A DNA stretch of 64,000 nt, from positions 139,438-203,437 of the forward strand of contig KN832895.1 of NCBI GenBank assembly GCA_000827325.1, in the 5' to 3' direction. How positions within the stretch are numbered: the stretch's first letter is position 1; every line of letters starts with the position of its first letter. Origin of the DNA: Oidiodendron maius Zn. Taxonomy: Eukaryota > Ascomycota > Leotiomycetes > Myxotrichaceae. The notes beneath the pieces are model-generated. The model ran no database searches. It saw nothing but the letters and a program-made list of their open reading frames with translations, and was not told where the DNA came from. This document shows positions 11,544 to 23,654 of the stretch, in pieces. The translations under genes and the position numbers were made by a program.

Positions 11544-14500
11544 ATGTCGGACATCACTGCACATCAGCAAAGCCCGGCTGCAAAAGCGGAGACCGAGCCT
11601 GGTTCGGCGGACGTCGTCTTCTTTGGAAACAACTTCCCTAACGATGACTTGAAGGACCTATTCCGTCGGCTGACACGACACAGCAAAGACGTTCGCTTTC
11701 GTACTCTTGCTGCATTCCTCGAAACAGCTACAAACACCCTGAAAGATGAAATCGTCAAACTCCCCCCTCATGCACGGGACGAAGCGCCGCACTTCGACAA
11801 CTTTCTGGGCTTGGTGGAGCACGGTGACTTTCGTGGGGGTGCTTTGAGCGCAGCCATGGAGAGCGCAACTCTGACGACACTGCAATTAGCCATGGTGATC
11901 GGGTACGAAATCTTGAAGCCCGCGAGTGTAGTGCTTCACAGTTGACTGATGATTTGCTTCGACATAGTCATTACGAAGCTCGGAATGCCGAGCTTGATCT
12001 GATCCAGCAAGGTTCAACCCTTGCTGGACTTAGCATTGGCCTCTTCAGCGGTGCGGCAGTCGCACTCGCCTCCACCCTCGCAGAATTAGTCAAGACTGGA
12101 GCTGAAGCCCTGCGCGTTGCCTTTCGTCTCGGCGTCTACGTCGCTGACTTCTCTCGCAAATTAGAGTCTCCTCAAGCTGATGGGACACTACACAGCTGGG
12201 CCCATGTCGTAACTGGCATGTCCAAGGAGGCTGTCGAGCAGGAGGTGGCACAATTCAACACCGAGAATGGAGGGCCTGAATTGACCAAGGTCTTCCTCAG
12301 TGCGGCTGACGAAACATCCGTCAGTGTTACTGCACCGCCCTCTCGTCTGCAGAACATTTTTCACGCTTCCCACGCTCTGCGTTATTCGAAGTCAATGCCT
12401 CTCCCGGTATACAGTGGCATATGTCACGGAGCACACATATACAGCATAGAGGACATTCAAGCTGTCGTCGACAGTGTAAGTTCTCTGATCCCGACATCAA
12501 CCTCAGTGAAACTCCCTCTTCTCTCATCAGCATACGGTGAGCCATACTTTGCTGCAACGTCTGGGGAGCTATTCCAGGAGATAAGCACAGAGCTGCTGAC
12601 TGGCACGATCTATCTCGACAACATCACGGCGACTATCCTGAAGCATTACGAGAGTCGGCCATCCTCGTCTGCATGCCCCTTTAGCACATTCCGGACATCA
12701 CTCATTATCAAAGGGCTTGAGTCCAAGATCGAAGCTACCTTTCCCACCAGAAAACTTACGAAGACTGATTACATCGCCTGGTCATTTGAAGATTTTAGTG
12801 CAAGGCGACCTCGTACCAAGGCCGACTCGAAAATCGCCATCATTGGAATGTCGTGTCGAATGCCCGGCGGCGCAAACAATCTCGCTCAATTCTGGGACTT
12901 GCTGGTGCAAGGTCGGGATGTACATACCAAGATCCCCTCGGACAGATTTGATCTTACCACCCATTTCGATCCAACGGGCAAAACTGAAAATTGCACGACA
13001 ACTGAATACGGTAACTTTATTGATAGACCTGGATTCTTCGATGCCGGCTTCTTTCACATGTCACCAAAAGAGGTAATTCATGATTGTGCCGTTGCCCCAT
13101 ATTGATGAAGTCGGCTAACCTCCAATCCTTAGGCTGAGCAAACTGATCCGATGCAGCGGTATGCAATTGTCACCGCCTACGAGGCCATGGAAATGGCCGG
13201 GATTGTCCCGAATCGAACGCCGTCCACCAAGGCGTCAAGAATTAGCACCTGGTATGGACAAGCAGGGGACGACTGGCGTGAGACGAACGCATCGCAGAAC
13301 CTGGGAACCTATGCCGTGCCTGGCGGTGTCCGTGGCTTCCTATGTGGACGGATCAACTACCATTTCAAGTTTTCCGGCCCCGCATTCTCCGTCGATACTG
13401 CGTGCTCGAGCAGCATGGCAGCAATCCAGGCTGCCTGCACGTCTCTCTGGGCTGGAGAGTGCGACACAGCTATTGCGGGTGGTGTGAATATCTTGACCAA
13501 TCCCGACAATTACGCGGGGCTTTGCAATGCCCATTTCCTCTCCCAGACGGGCCCATGCAAGGTGTGGGATATCGACGCTGATGGCTACTGTCGTGGAGAG
13601 GGTATCGGGTCAGTTGTCCTCAAGCGTCTTGAGGATGCTGAGGCCGACAACGACAATATCATCGCCACCGTCTTGTCTGCCGTGACCAACCACTCGGCTG
13701 AGGCTGTTTCCATTACACGCCCTCATGCTGGTGCCCAGCGGGATAACTATCGGAACGCAATGAACAAAGCAGCCGTCAACCCTCTCGACGTCACCTACGT
13801 TGAGATGCACGGCACAGGAACCCAGGCCGGAGACGCCATCGAATCCGAGTCCGTGCTCGATGTGTTTGCGCCTGTAACACCGCGCCGTCGGGCAGATCAA
13901 CATCTGCATCTCGGTGCCGTGAAAGCCAATATTGGCCATGGCGAAGCCGCAGCCGGCGTTTCTTCGCTGATCAAGGCTCTCCTTGCTTTCCAGAACAACA
14001 GCCTGACACCACACATCGGCATCAAGACTGTGATCAACCCGCTGATACCAAAGGATCTTGACCAACGCAATGTCGGGCTCGACTTTGATAATGTTCCCTG
14101 GCCGCGGCGACAACAAGGAATAACACCAAGATTTGCGGTTGTCAACGCATTCGGCGCACACGGAGGAAACACCACCCTAGTGCTCGAAGACGGCCCAGAG
14201 GTCGTCAAACAGCGCGAGGCTTCTGGCCTCGCCGAAGACCGATCTGTTCATACCATCGCCATCTCCGCTAGGAGCAAGAAGTCTCTCGAGTCCAACTTGG
14301 AGAAATTGTTATCTTATATTACTCAGCACCCTAACACCGACATTTCGGATCTGTCGTACACTACATGTGCAAGACGTATGCATCACAATTTCCGCATTGC
14401 TACGAGCGTCACTGGTATCCCGGCTTTGAAGAAGTTCTTGGAGTCTCAGCTGAACAGAAAGACGGCTGCTGAGACCAAATCCATTCCTGCGGAGGCTCCG

Positions 14501-17257
14501 TCGGTAGTGATGACATTCACCGGACAGGGCGCATCATATACCGGGATCGATGGAGTTTTGCTCCAAGATTTCCCGGCCTTCCGAAACGAAGTTCTCCAGC
14601 TCGACCGTATCGTCCAACGTCTGGGCTTCCCGACAGTCGTCCCGATCCTCGACGGCAGCAACTACGAAGAGGTGACAAGTCCTGTGGTGGCACAGCTAAG
14701 CATTGTGGTGCTGGAGATCGCCCTCGCTCGCTTCTGGATGTCATTTGGTGTTACCCCGAGCGCTGTCGTTGGCCACAGTCTGGGTGAATACTCTGCCTTT
14801 GCGGTATCAGGTGTCCTGTCGGTCGCGGATGCCTTGTATCTCGTTGGCAGTCGTGCTGCGCTGACTGAGAAATTGTGCACCCCCGGCAGCCACGGCATGC
14901 TGTCAGTTCGCGCTTCGGTTGCGGACATTGAGCAGGTGGTCAAGGCCGATCCCAAGACTGCCGGTCTCTCATACGAGATTTCATGCAAGAACACTCATCA
15001 AGACACAGTCCTCGGTGCCGCTGTGGAGGTCATAAATGACTTGCGTGAGGTACTGGAGAGAGAGAGCTTCAAGTGCATCGCGCTGAAACTTCCTTTTGCC
15101 TTCCACACTGCACAGATGGCGCCTGTGATGGAAGAATACGAATCTCTCGCCCGACGAGTTCCTTTCAAGGCTCCAAGCATCCCGTTCCTCTCAACGGTGC
15201 TCGGCGACGCTGTGTTCGATGGCAAGACTATCAACGCCGATTACCTCAAAAAGCAAGCGCGTCAGACAGTCGATTTCGCAGGGGCCATTAAAGCTGCGCA
15301 GGAACTCGGTATGGCGGACAACAAGACATTGTGGCTCGACCTCGGCCCGCATCCAGTCTGCGCGGGCTTCGTCCGAGGTTTTACGCCGGAAGCACGTACC
15401 CTCTCATCCTGTCGCCGCAACGAGGATAACATCACAACTCTGGCTAAGAGTCTTGTGGCTTTGCACCTCGCTGGTTTGACTCCTGCCTGGCACGAGTACT
15501 ACCGAGCGAACGAGCATAAATACGCGCTCTTGAATCTCCCAGAGTATGGTTGGAACGAGACGAATTACTGGATTCCGTACTATGGCACGTGGAAACTCGA
15601 CAAGGCACGTCTCAAATACGGAGGACCTCCTGTGCATGCACACTTGTTACAGCAGCAGCCCACTATAAATCCCGCGCCTCCAGGTTTGAAATCATCTACG
15701 GTTCACGAATTGACCGAGGAGATAATCGGGACGACGACGGCGACTTTGAAACTAGTCTCGGACATCCAGCACCATGAGTTCTTGGAGGCTGTAAATGGAC
15801 ATACGATGAACAACTGCGGAGTTGCCACTTCAGTGAGTTGGCATGCTGGCAGAATCAATGTGTCTTTGCTAACATCTTATTAGGCAATTTGGTCGGATAT
15901 GGCTTATACAGTCGGAGACTATCTCTACAAAAAGCTGTCACCAAATACAGAGAACGTGAGGATGAGTCTTCAAGATTTCGAGGTCCTTCACGCCCATATC
16001 GCCAAGAAAGGCAAGAATTCCATCCAGCTTATATCTCTTGAAGCATATCTCAATCTAGATAAGCAAGAAATGTCTCTGGCTTGGTATGATGTCGACGCTA
16101 AGACCAGGGAGCGTGCCGCCGATTACTGGGCCTCAGGTACTGTTCGGTGGGAGAACCCGGCAGTCTGGAGCGTTGGGTTCGCACGTATACGACACCTCGT
16201 CCAAGGACGCATCGAGGCACTTCAGCAGCTGGCCAATGAAGGTAAGGCAAGCCGTCTCAACAAGGGTATGGCATATAACCTCTTCAAGAATGTGGTCGAC
16301 TATGCAGACCAATATCGCGGTATGAACAGCGTGATCATGTACGGGTACGAGGCCATGTCAGAAATCACATTGCACAAAGACCACCACGGCGGCAAATGGT
16401 ACTCGCCGCCGCACTTTGGCGACCCAGCTTGTCATCTTGCCGGCCTGGTCTGCAACGGCAGCGACGCCTCGAACACGAAAGACTTCTTCTACGTCACGCC
16501 GGGCTACGACAGCTTCCGCATGGACAGACCCTTTGAGGCCGGAGGGAAATATCAGAACTACGTCCACATGTTCCCCCATGAGACGGAAGCCAATATCTGG
16601 GCCGGAAATCTGTACATCCTTCAAGATGGTGATGTCGTTGGTTGCCTGAGCCAGATCAAGTTCAAACGTGTCCCACGCGTCCTCATGGATCGCTTCTTCT
16701 CCGCCCCCGACGACGGGCCAAGCCCGGCACAACATCATGTTGCTCTAACTGCGCCAAGTCACAAACAAGCTGCTCCACCACCGTCTACAGTCGCTGCTGT
16801 ATCAAAGCCCGCCCCGGCGGCGGTGGCGCCGGTCGCTGTCTCGGCTGTCCAGAATGTCCCTAGGCCCACCCCGGTCGTGAGAAACCACGATGCCCCGCTG
16901 GCTTCGCACCCCGTCAGAACTTATGGCAAGAAGAAGCACGACAAAGCGGTAGTCGCCGTTCAGCCTGTGGAGCTTACGCCTCCCAGCTCCGCAGATTCCG
17001 AATCTGTCAGCAATGATGAGTCCATGGAGTCCATGACCGTCGCGCAATGCATGCAACTCATTTCTCGCGAGACTAGCATCGGCTTATCAGATCTAGATGA
17101 TGATGCTACTTTCGCCCAACTCGGTGTCGACTCGCTCATGTCGCTGGTGCTGAGCGAGAAATTCCGCAGCGAGCTTGGCTTCGAGGTGAAGAGCTCGCTT
17201 TTCATCGAGTGTCCGACGGTCGGGGAATTGAAGGCTTGGATTGATCAAAATTGCTAG
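11544..17257 (+). CDS. Non-reducing polyketide synthase, SAT-KS-AT-PT-ACP, no release domain
   Basis: Iterative type I synthase of 1845 residues that would build an aromatic polyketide from malonyl-CoA. Exons: 11544-11902, 11968-13072, 13133-15832 and 15884-17257 (introns 65, 60 and 51 bases). Domains: SAT (about 30-370); KS (about 408-830; Cys579 in DTACSSS, His714, His757); malonyl transferase (about 950-1270; Ser1037 in GHSLGEY); product template (about 1370-1680; His1378 in NGHTMN, Asp1568 in [10 protein letters not shown]); Pro/Ala-rich linker; one ACP (about 1765-1842; Ser1805 in LGVDSL). It stops right after the ACP: no thioesterase, reductase or C-methyltransferase. Such synthases, as in anthraquinone pathways, normally rely on a separate metallo-beta-lactamase-type thioesterase. 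The SAT active-site motif GxCxG reads G-L-F-S-G (Phe146), so starter loading by the usual cysteine is unlikely. Chain length and product are not readable by eye. Confidence 0.93.
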
Positions 17258-18193
17258 ATTTGTCTTTGATATGTTTGTTACGTGGCTTTGTTGCTTCTGC
17301 TTGCTTCCGGCTGGTCTTTGGTTTCCTTTACTGCGGCACATAGGAGATGCCGGAGCGTGTGCTTTCCAGTGTGACGGGCTTTTCCCTTATATAGGCCTTT
17401 AGGTAACTATACTGTAGCGGTTATAGTACCGCTCTATGGCTATTTGCCTCTTGTCGACTGTCAGAAGATTAATCAAGAAATCAACATTATGGAGATTGAG
17501 CCATTCCCTAAGATCGTCTTTGCGTTAGCGGTTATTTCAAGCAATAATATTTTGGAAAAAAATCTAGAGGGTGCGGTCTAGATTAAGTCAACCCTGAAAC
17601 ACTTTCTACACAGATCCTAGAGTTGACAGAACAACACAGCTCGATTGATATTGTAGCGAATGCCACTCTCGAGGCACCATACACATTACGGGCATAAAAA
17701 TTGTCTACGGCTGAGTATTCTCAAGCCGTCTGCTCTACCAAGCCATCAGTGAAACAAGGCAAATGGCCCACGAGTCTCAAAAGCCGAGGGAGCAGCGTCT
17801 GCTTAGATCACCTAAACAGTCTATTTCCGACTTGATTGGTTGATTAACTAAATCCCTCCTAGTTTACCTGGGTGGTGAGGCTCGTGAAACTAGTTCTAAT
17901 GCCACCAATACAATATACTCTGCTGCTGTCTCCCTCTGACCTGCAACGGAGAGTTTAGGGTTTTATGGCTCAGACGGATTTTAAAGGCATTCGCTTGGAA
18001 TACGCTTCGGTATCGGTGCCGCCACCATAGACACGTACGCACTTTAGGCTTATATCTATTCTATTATTATCGTATTACAAGCGCTTCACAGCAGCTTGAC
18101 CCTATTTGTCTCTTTTCCGGTCTGAGCTCCAGCTATCCAAGTCACCGTCGTTGGTACAGGTGCAAGGTTAATAGCAGACGACCGGACCCACTG
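17258..18193. other. Intergenic stretch, no gene seen
   Basis: No coding homology recognised. A short palindromic element lies around 17412-17436 (ACTGTAGCGGTTATAGTACC region). Some of the right half may be decayed upstream sequence of the broken HMG-CoA reductase gene, but I cannot show that. Confidence 0.4.
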
Positions 18194-20151
18194 GTGAAAA
18201 TTTCTCACTGCTCAAATTGGTCAGGTGAACGGACGCCACCGCCACGAGCACAGACTTTGAGCAATACAGTGTTCAGGGAATTTGACTATGTGCTGGGTCT
18301 GGTGTCAGAGCATCAAGGAATAAGCAAGGACCAGGTCTTCAACTGGTCCATGCTGCACGACCTTCGCTCGCAGGTTGAAGATTCCATCCTGAAAAGGGAT
18401 GGTAAGCTTGCTGGAAACTTGTTGAAAGATTGCTCATGCCGGAACATTTCTTCATTGTTTCCCTCGCAAATACGAGCCTCTGGAACTGCTGTCACTGTTA
18501 AGCGCTGAGCTAGCAATAGAGCTTGTATGGCATCGAGATATGACATTGAACATTATACACCCAACCATGATGTTGGTGTTAGAAAGTACCGTAATATGCT
18601 TCCGTCTTCCGGTGCTTCGAGCCCTGCTATTTGCTGCTATCTGCCATATGCAAGAGCTTCTCCACTTTTCACCATTGTTGCTGCTTCAACACGCGCGAAG
18701 GTATACTGGGTCAACCTTAAATTTCCAAAAAGGGCGGGAAAGTGCGCAGTTCACCAGTCAGTATCATAAAGTACTTACCCCAACCGTACATAGTAGCCGC
18801 GTCGTCAATGAGGCGCAAAGATCTAGCGCAAGCCATATCCTAGATACTCCAGTCACCAAAGACATCAAACAAATGCTTAAATTGGGCCTTGTGACAAGCT
18901 CGCCGACGGTGAGATTAAAGGGTTGATTGCTGAGGGACATCTTCCCTTGCGGTTACTGGAGGCTACCGTCAAAGATCATAATCGCGCGGTCCAACTCCGC
19001 CGAAATGCATCTGGGGATGGACCTCAGCCACCAAATCGACTGGCCGCAAGCATCGACTTGTCAGACCTTCCCTATCAGCAGTATGATTGGTCTCAAGCAC
19101 ACGGTGCTTGCTGCGAAAACGCGATAGGATACATGCCTATCCCAGTTGGTGCTGCCGGGCAACTCCTGGTGGACGGGATACCTTACCACGTTCCAATGGT
19201 GACGACCGAGGGGGTCTTGGCCGCCAGTATAATGCGCGGATGCAAAGCAATCAATCTGAGTGGGGGAGCGCAGACGGTGTTGGAGATGGAATGGCCCGAG
19301 CACCAGTTGCGTCCTCTCCAAATCTCGAACGTGCCGCTGCAGCGAAGATTTGGCTAGACTCGACCAAGTGCCAGCGTATGATGAAGCGGGCATTCGATTC
19401 GACAAGTAGATTTGCACGGTTCTCTGGCATCACGACAATTCTCGTGGGATCTCAACTGTTCATCCGTTTCAAAGCGACAGCTGGTGATGCGATGGAAATG
19501 AACATGACCTCCAAAGGAGCCGAAGCGGCTCTTACAATGATGGGCAAGGAAGGCTTCCCAGACATGTATATCCTATCCCTGAGCGGAAACTACTGCGCGG
19601 ACAAAAAGGCAGCCGCCGTCAATTGGATCGAGGGTAGGGCTAATGGGGTTGTGGCACAGACCTGAGTGCCTGCCGACGTGCTCTCATTCGTCCTGATAAT
19701 CGACGTGGACACTCTTGTGAAGCTGATCCAGGTCAAGAATCTCGTCGGGTCAGCAGTAGCCGGAGCACTGGGTAGCTTCAATGCACATGCAGCCAACATC
19801 GTCGCAACAGTTTTCATCGCGACCGGGCAAGATGGAGCGCAGATTGCCGAAAGCGCGAGCTGTCTGACTACCATGATGAATGTTCAGGGTGAGCTGCACA
19901 TTTCTGTATCGATGCCGTCATTGGAGGTAGCCACTGCTGGTGGTGGGACTGTGCTCCGCCTACAGAGTACCATGCATAACATGTTGGGCGTACGGGGCCC
20001 TCATACAAGAAACCCTGGAGATAACGCTGGACGACTAGCTCGCATCATCGCTGCGGCTGTCTTGGCTGGTGAGGTCTCGTTGTGCAGTGCGCTTGCAGCG
20101 GGGCAGCTAGTCAGATCACACATGCTGTACAATCGTAAAGGTTCTGCTTAA
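18194..20151 (+). pseudogene. Broken HMG-CoA reductase gene (catalytic domain)
   Basis: From about 18896 to 20151 the translation matches the catalytic domain of eukaryotic HMG-CoA reductase, which makes mevalonate for isoprenoids. Recognisable are [74 protein letters not shown] and the terminal SHM. It is interrupted by a frame change just upstream of 18911, a frameshift near 19283 (TVL to GDGM, continuous homology so not an intron) and an in-frame TGA at 19663-19665. The membrane/sterol-sensing part is not recognisable. The stretch 18194-18890 holds open but unidentified sequence (for example ELVWHRDMTLNI) and may be its decayed 5' part or another relic. The position beside the prenyl-diphosphate synthase suggests a former precursor-supply enzyme of the cluster. 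Sequencing error is possible but three lesions make it unlikely. Confidence 0.85.
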
Positions 20152-20538
20152 CCAATCAAGAAGTAGGTTAGGAATTGACTGCAGTGGCTCTCGCCGATTT
20201 TGACTCTGTAGTGTGATTGGTTGATGCTTTGCACAGGCTGTTGCTTTGCTCTGTTGGTATTCGGATTTTGAGCTGTGAAGCTGAACGTCAAAATCCGCGG
20301 ACGCTCTATGCGCATGGTATAGTTCGTACTATTATATGGCAACAATGTTACATCGGTCGGCTTCTGACTGTAGGACTATCGCACAATAAGCATATGAGAT
20401 GTAAGCTGTTGCAGACAGGGATCATTTGCTCTTTATTCGGAGCGTAGGAGGAATTAAAAAATATGAAACGATATCGGACGAATCCTTTGTAGGTTTTCGG
20501 TTGCGTTCAGTGTGAATTTTTGAGCTAGACTTATCGCC

Positions 20539-21617
20539 ATGCCGGCAAGATTAGAGGAGTTCGAGGACGTCTTTAACAAACTAGCAGAGGACGTAGTACA
20601 AGAATGTGCGCTTCCGTGTCGCACGCTTGAGTGGTTCCGGAAGGTATGCCATAATTTTCGCGCAAGAAAGAGTCAGCCTTGTGTTGACACCGGTAGTCAC
20701 TTTACCATAACACAGTTGGTGGCAAATGCAATCGCGGCCTGTCCGTGGTCGACACTGTATCAATCCTACTGGATCGCCCTCTGACCTCCACAGAGTTCTT
20801 CGAAACTGCGACGCTGGGATGGATGGTTGAACTCTTCCAAGCATTTATGCTGGTTACGGACGACATCATGGACGCATCCAAGACTCGTCGTGGCAAACCG
20901 TGCTGGTACCTTGTTAAGGATGTCGGTATGATTGCCATTAACGACGCGGTTATGATCGAGAGCTGTATCTATATTCTCCTTAAAAAACACTTCCGGCAGC
21001 ACCTCGCATACTTAAGTATGATGGAGCTGTTCCATGAAGTGTCGTACAAGACCGAAGTTGGCCAGAGTTGCGACTTGATCAGTGCTCCTCCGGACGTCAA
21101 TATCGAGACATTCACTTGGGAGCAGTATTTCTTCATTGTCATACATAAAACGGCGTACTACACTTTCGATCTACCCATTGCACTGGCACTGATGTACACC
21201 CAAAGAGCGACAGCTCACAATCTGCAGGTGGTACGAGACCTGTCTTTGGTAATGGGCGAGTATTTCCAAGTACAAGACGATTTTCTAGACGCCTATGCAG
21301 ACCCGAACGTCTTGGGAAAGATCGGCATGGACATAATTGACAAGAAGTGCTCATGGCTAGTCCTCCAAGCTATGGATCGGTGCACACCGGATCAGATGAC
21401 CATTTTGAAAGAGAACTATGGTGTGAATGATCCCAAGTGTGAGGCTACTGTCAAGGCGCTCTACCGCCAGATTGGCTTGGAGAAAGCGTTTTCAGAATAC
21501 GAAGAGACCAAGGTCGAACAATTGGAGCGAATGATAGGAGAGATCGATCCGGCCGAGGGTTTGAGGAAGGAGGTATTTGCAGCTTATCTAAGGAAGATTT
21601 ACAAACGAAGCAAGTAA
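20539..21617 (+). CDS. Short-chain prenyl diphosphate synthase, FPP-synthase type
   Basis: Condenses isopentenyl with allylic diphosphates, giving farnesyl (or another short-chain) diphosphate. Two exons, 20539-20643 and 20697-21617 (53-base intron, GTATGC donor, GTTGAC branch, GGTAG acceptor), give 341 residues, close to the usual 347. Both Asp-rich motifs are intact: DDIMD (90-94) and DDFLD (229-233); GGKCNRGLSVVDT, GQSCDLISAP and the C-terminal KIYKRSK are typical of fungal FPP synthases. The residues just before the first motif, which set chain length, are Phe85-Met86, where FPP synthases normally have Phe/Tyr-Phe; the product could therefore differ from FPP. It lies 390 bases after the HMGR relic and about 3.3 kb after the polyketide synthase, so it probably supplies a dedicated prenyl donor. 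A housekeeping copy must exist elsewhere. Confidence 0.9.
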
Positions 21618-21998
21618 GAGGAATCTTATTGAGAAAGATCAGCCATCTCGTCATAGTAGCAGCTCTGTCTCCTAGTTTAGCTTCTTGTATTGTATCTGAC
21701 AGCGCTCGAAATGTCCTTATCCTAGCAAGGTTTGTTTACGTTTGCAATCGGACAAGTATAGTGACCAATTTCCCTCAAAATATCTGTCTTGTCATTAACC
21801 GTTATTGCGAGAACGCAATTGACTACGCTCCACACCGCTCTCCCCTTCTGGCCGTGACTGATTAGCAGCAAAATGCTCAGGTGTATAAGCTACCGTGACT
21901 GCCAAAAGAGATCACTAAAATTGATATACAGTGCCTTGCGAGAAAATGCGTCTTTGTAATAATCGATACCACTACTATGTTAAGTCAACATGCCATAT

Positions 21999-23222
21999 TT
22001 ATGTGCGGAAAAACTCCCCGATATCCCTTGCCACATCCAGCTCGAACACCCAAGCGTCCTCTGTATTAAGCTGCGCAGCGGGCTGGCCAGGTCCGCTCCC
22101 CTGCTGTCGTTTCTTTGTCAACTCATCAGTCAATGAAATCACCTTCTCCAGCCGCGCCCGGCGGTATTGCTCCCACCAAGACAGGCCCGTGGCCCATTGC
22201 CTCTTTCCTTGGTTGACGCCGCCCAGCAGCAAGCCGAGTGAGTGAGCATCCTCAAGCGCCAGGTTCGCCCCGAGCGCGCCAACGGGCGGAAGAGCATGTG
22301 CGGCATCGCCGAATATCACGATTCTGCCCTTATTCGACCTCCACGTCGGGAGAGGTGAGATATAGTAGAAGGGCCACATTAAAAGTGTGTCTTCATCGGC
22401 GGCATCGATCGCGCTTTGTACGACCTGATTCCATTGGTCGTAGTTCTGTCTCAGAATGCTACGAAGACGACCTTTATCGGACCCCAGTCGCTCCCACCCT
22501 TCCCGATCAAGTTCGTCAAACGTGCAGCCTGTGGCAACTGGACAGATCGGATCGTCTGGGCCGTTGGGACATAGGATTACATGTCCCGCCTTCCCGATGA
22601 CAGAGGAGGGAAGCGGATAGTCTGCGGTGGGGAGACGCACAGCAGAGGTTGGTGCCAATGCGGCGACGGCAATGCGCCCAGTGTAGGTGGGCTTGGCGTC
22701 CGGGAAAAGATGCTTGCGGACTTTGCTGTGCAGTCCGTCTGCACCGACCACCAAGTCGAACGTATGCTGCTCCCCATCGGCGAATGCGATCGTAACGCCT
22801 TGCTCGCTCTCGGATACTATATTCGAAAATTTCTTGCCATAACGGATGGGAATCTCGAGGTCGTGCGCTGCTTGCACCAACGCTTCGATGGTTGAGTGCC
22901 GGTAAATGCGCAAAGCATCGTAGCCATACTTCTCGACATTACCAATTTCACGCTTGCCAATGAGCTTGTAATCAATGCTCATACTCTGGGCGTAGCGACT
23001 GTCGGAGCCGTGCGAGCGTAGACGCCCATATAACCCGACGGCGTCGGCAACCCGAAGGCCATTCGGAGTCAGTGTCAGCGGGCCGCTGAATGGCAATGGC
23101 CCATCTGGACGCGATTCGTAGATGGTGCAGTGAATATTCTGCTGCTTCAAAACCACTGCAAGTGTCAGTCCTGCAATGCCGGCCCCGACAATTGCCACGT
23201 TGTTGAATTTATCGAGAGCCAT
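21999..23222 (-). CDS. FAD-dependent aromatic monooxygenase
   Basis: Group A flavoprotein hydroxylase (salicylate hydroxylase-like), 407 residues, single exon, probably oxidising the polyketide or a phenolic intermediate with NAD(P)H and O2. The start is set at 23222, where MALDKF directly precedes the FAD-binding GAGIAG (13-18); an upstream in-frame ATG at 23321 would add 33 residues without domain support. The DG motif VVGADGLHSKVR (158-169) and the GD motif IFGDAAHALPP (303-313) are intact. The C-terminal part (EQYRRARLEKV) is the usual helix. It is convergent with the FPP-synthase gene and divergent from the PhlG-like gene. Similar enzymes act in many aromatic polyketide and meroterpenoid clusters; the exact step is unknown. 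Confidence 0.9.
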   Translation of the reverse strand: MALDKFNNVAIVGAGIAGLTLAVVLKQQNIHCTIYESRPDGPLPFSGPLTLTPNGLRVADAVGLYGRLRSHGSDSRYAQSMSIDYKLIGKREIGNVEKYGYDALRIYRHSTIEALVQAAHDLEIPIRYGKKFSNIVSESEQGVTIAFADGEQHTFDLVVGADGLHSKVRKHLFPDAKPTYTGRIAVAALAPTSAVRLPTADYPLPSSVIGKAGHVILCPNGPDDPICPVATGCTFDELDREGWERLGSDKGRLRSILRQNYDQWNQVVQSAIDAADEDTLLMWPFYYISPLPTWRSNKGRIVIFGDAAHALPPVGALGANLALEDAHSLGLLLGGVNQGKRQWATGLSWWEQYRRARLEKVISLTDELTKKRQQGSGPGQPAAQLNTEDAWVFELDVARDIGEFFRT

Positions 23223-23654
23223 GACAGTGTGTGGCGATGAAATGACAAGACGTGCAAGAGGGGAAGAATCCAGTTCTTTGAGATTCAGAATATGCCTATA
23301 TGCGTCAGAATATACATGCATCGCTAATTGACTCTTACATGCATTGGGGGCTGCCAGCAGCCTCGAAGTTTCTTAAAATCCGCTCCATGGCCGCGTCTTC
23401 CCGTATCTCCGAAGCGTTTGAGTTAGGGAGCCTCAAACACCGACTTGACACATCTGATGTCGATGTGCGAGCTGCACCAGTGTTGCCGTCGGCTCAACAA
23501 AAAGGGGCTGCTATATTTTGAATGGATTTATCAGAAATGGTCGTTGATTGACAGAGGACTGGGCCACTTCAGCTCGACTATCAATCAATTAAACAGCCAG
23601 CCCTGCTATTAAGCTAGAGAAATTCGTCCTGCTTTAAACTTTATCGCCGAAGCC

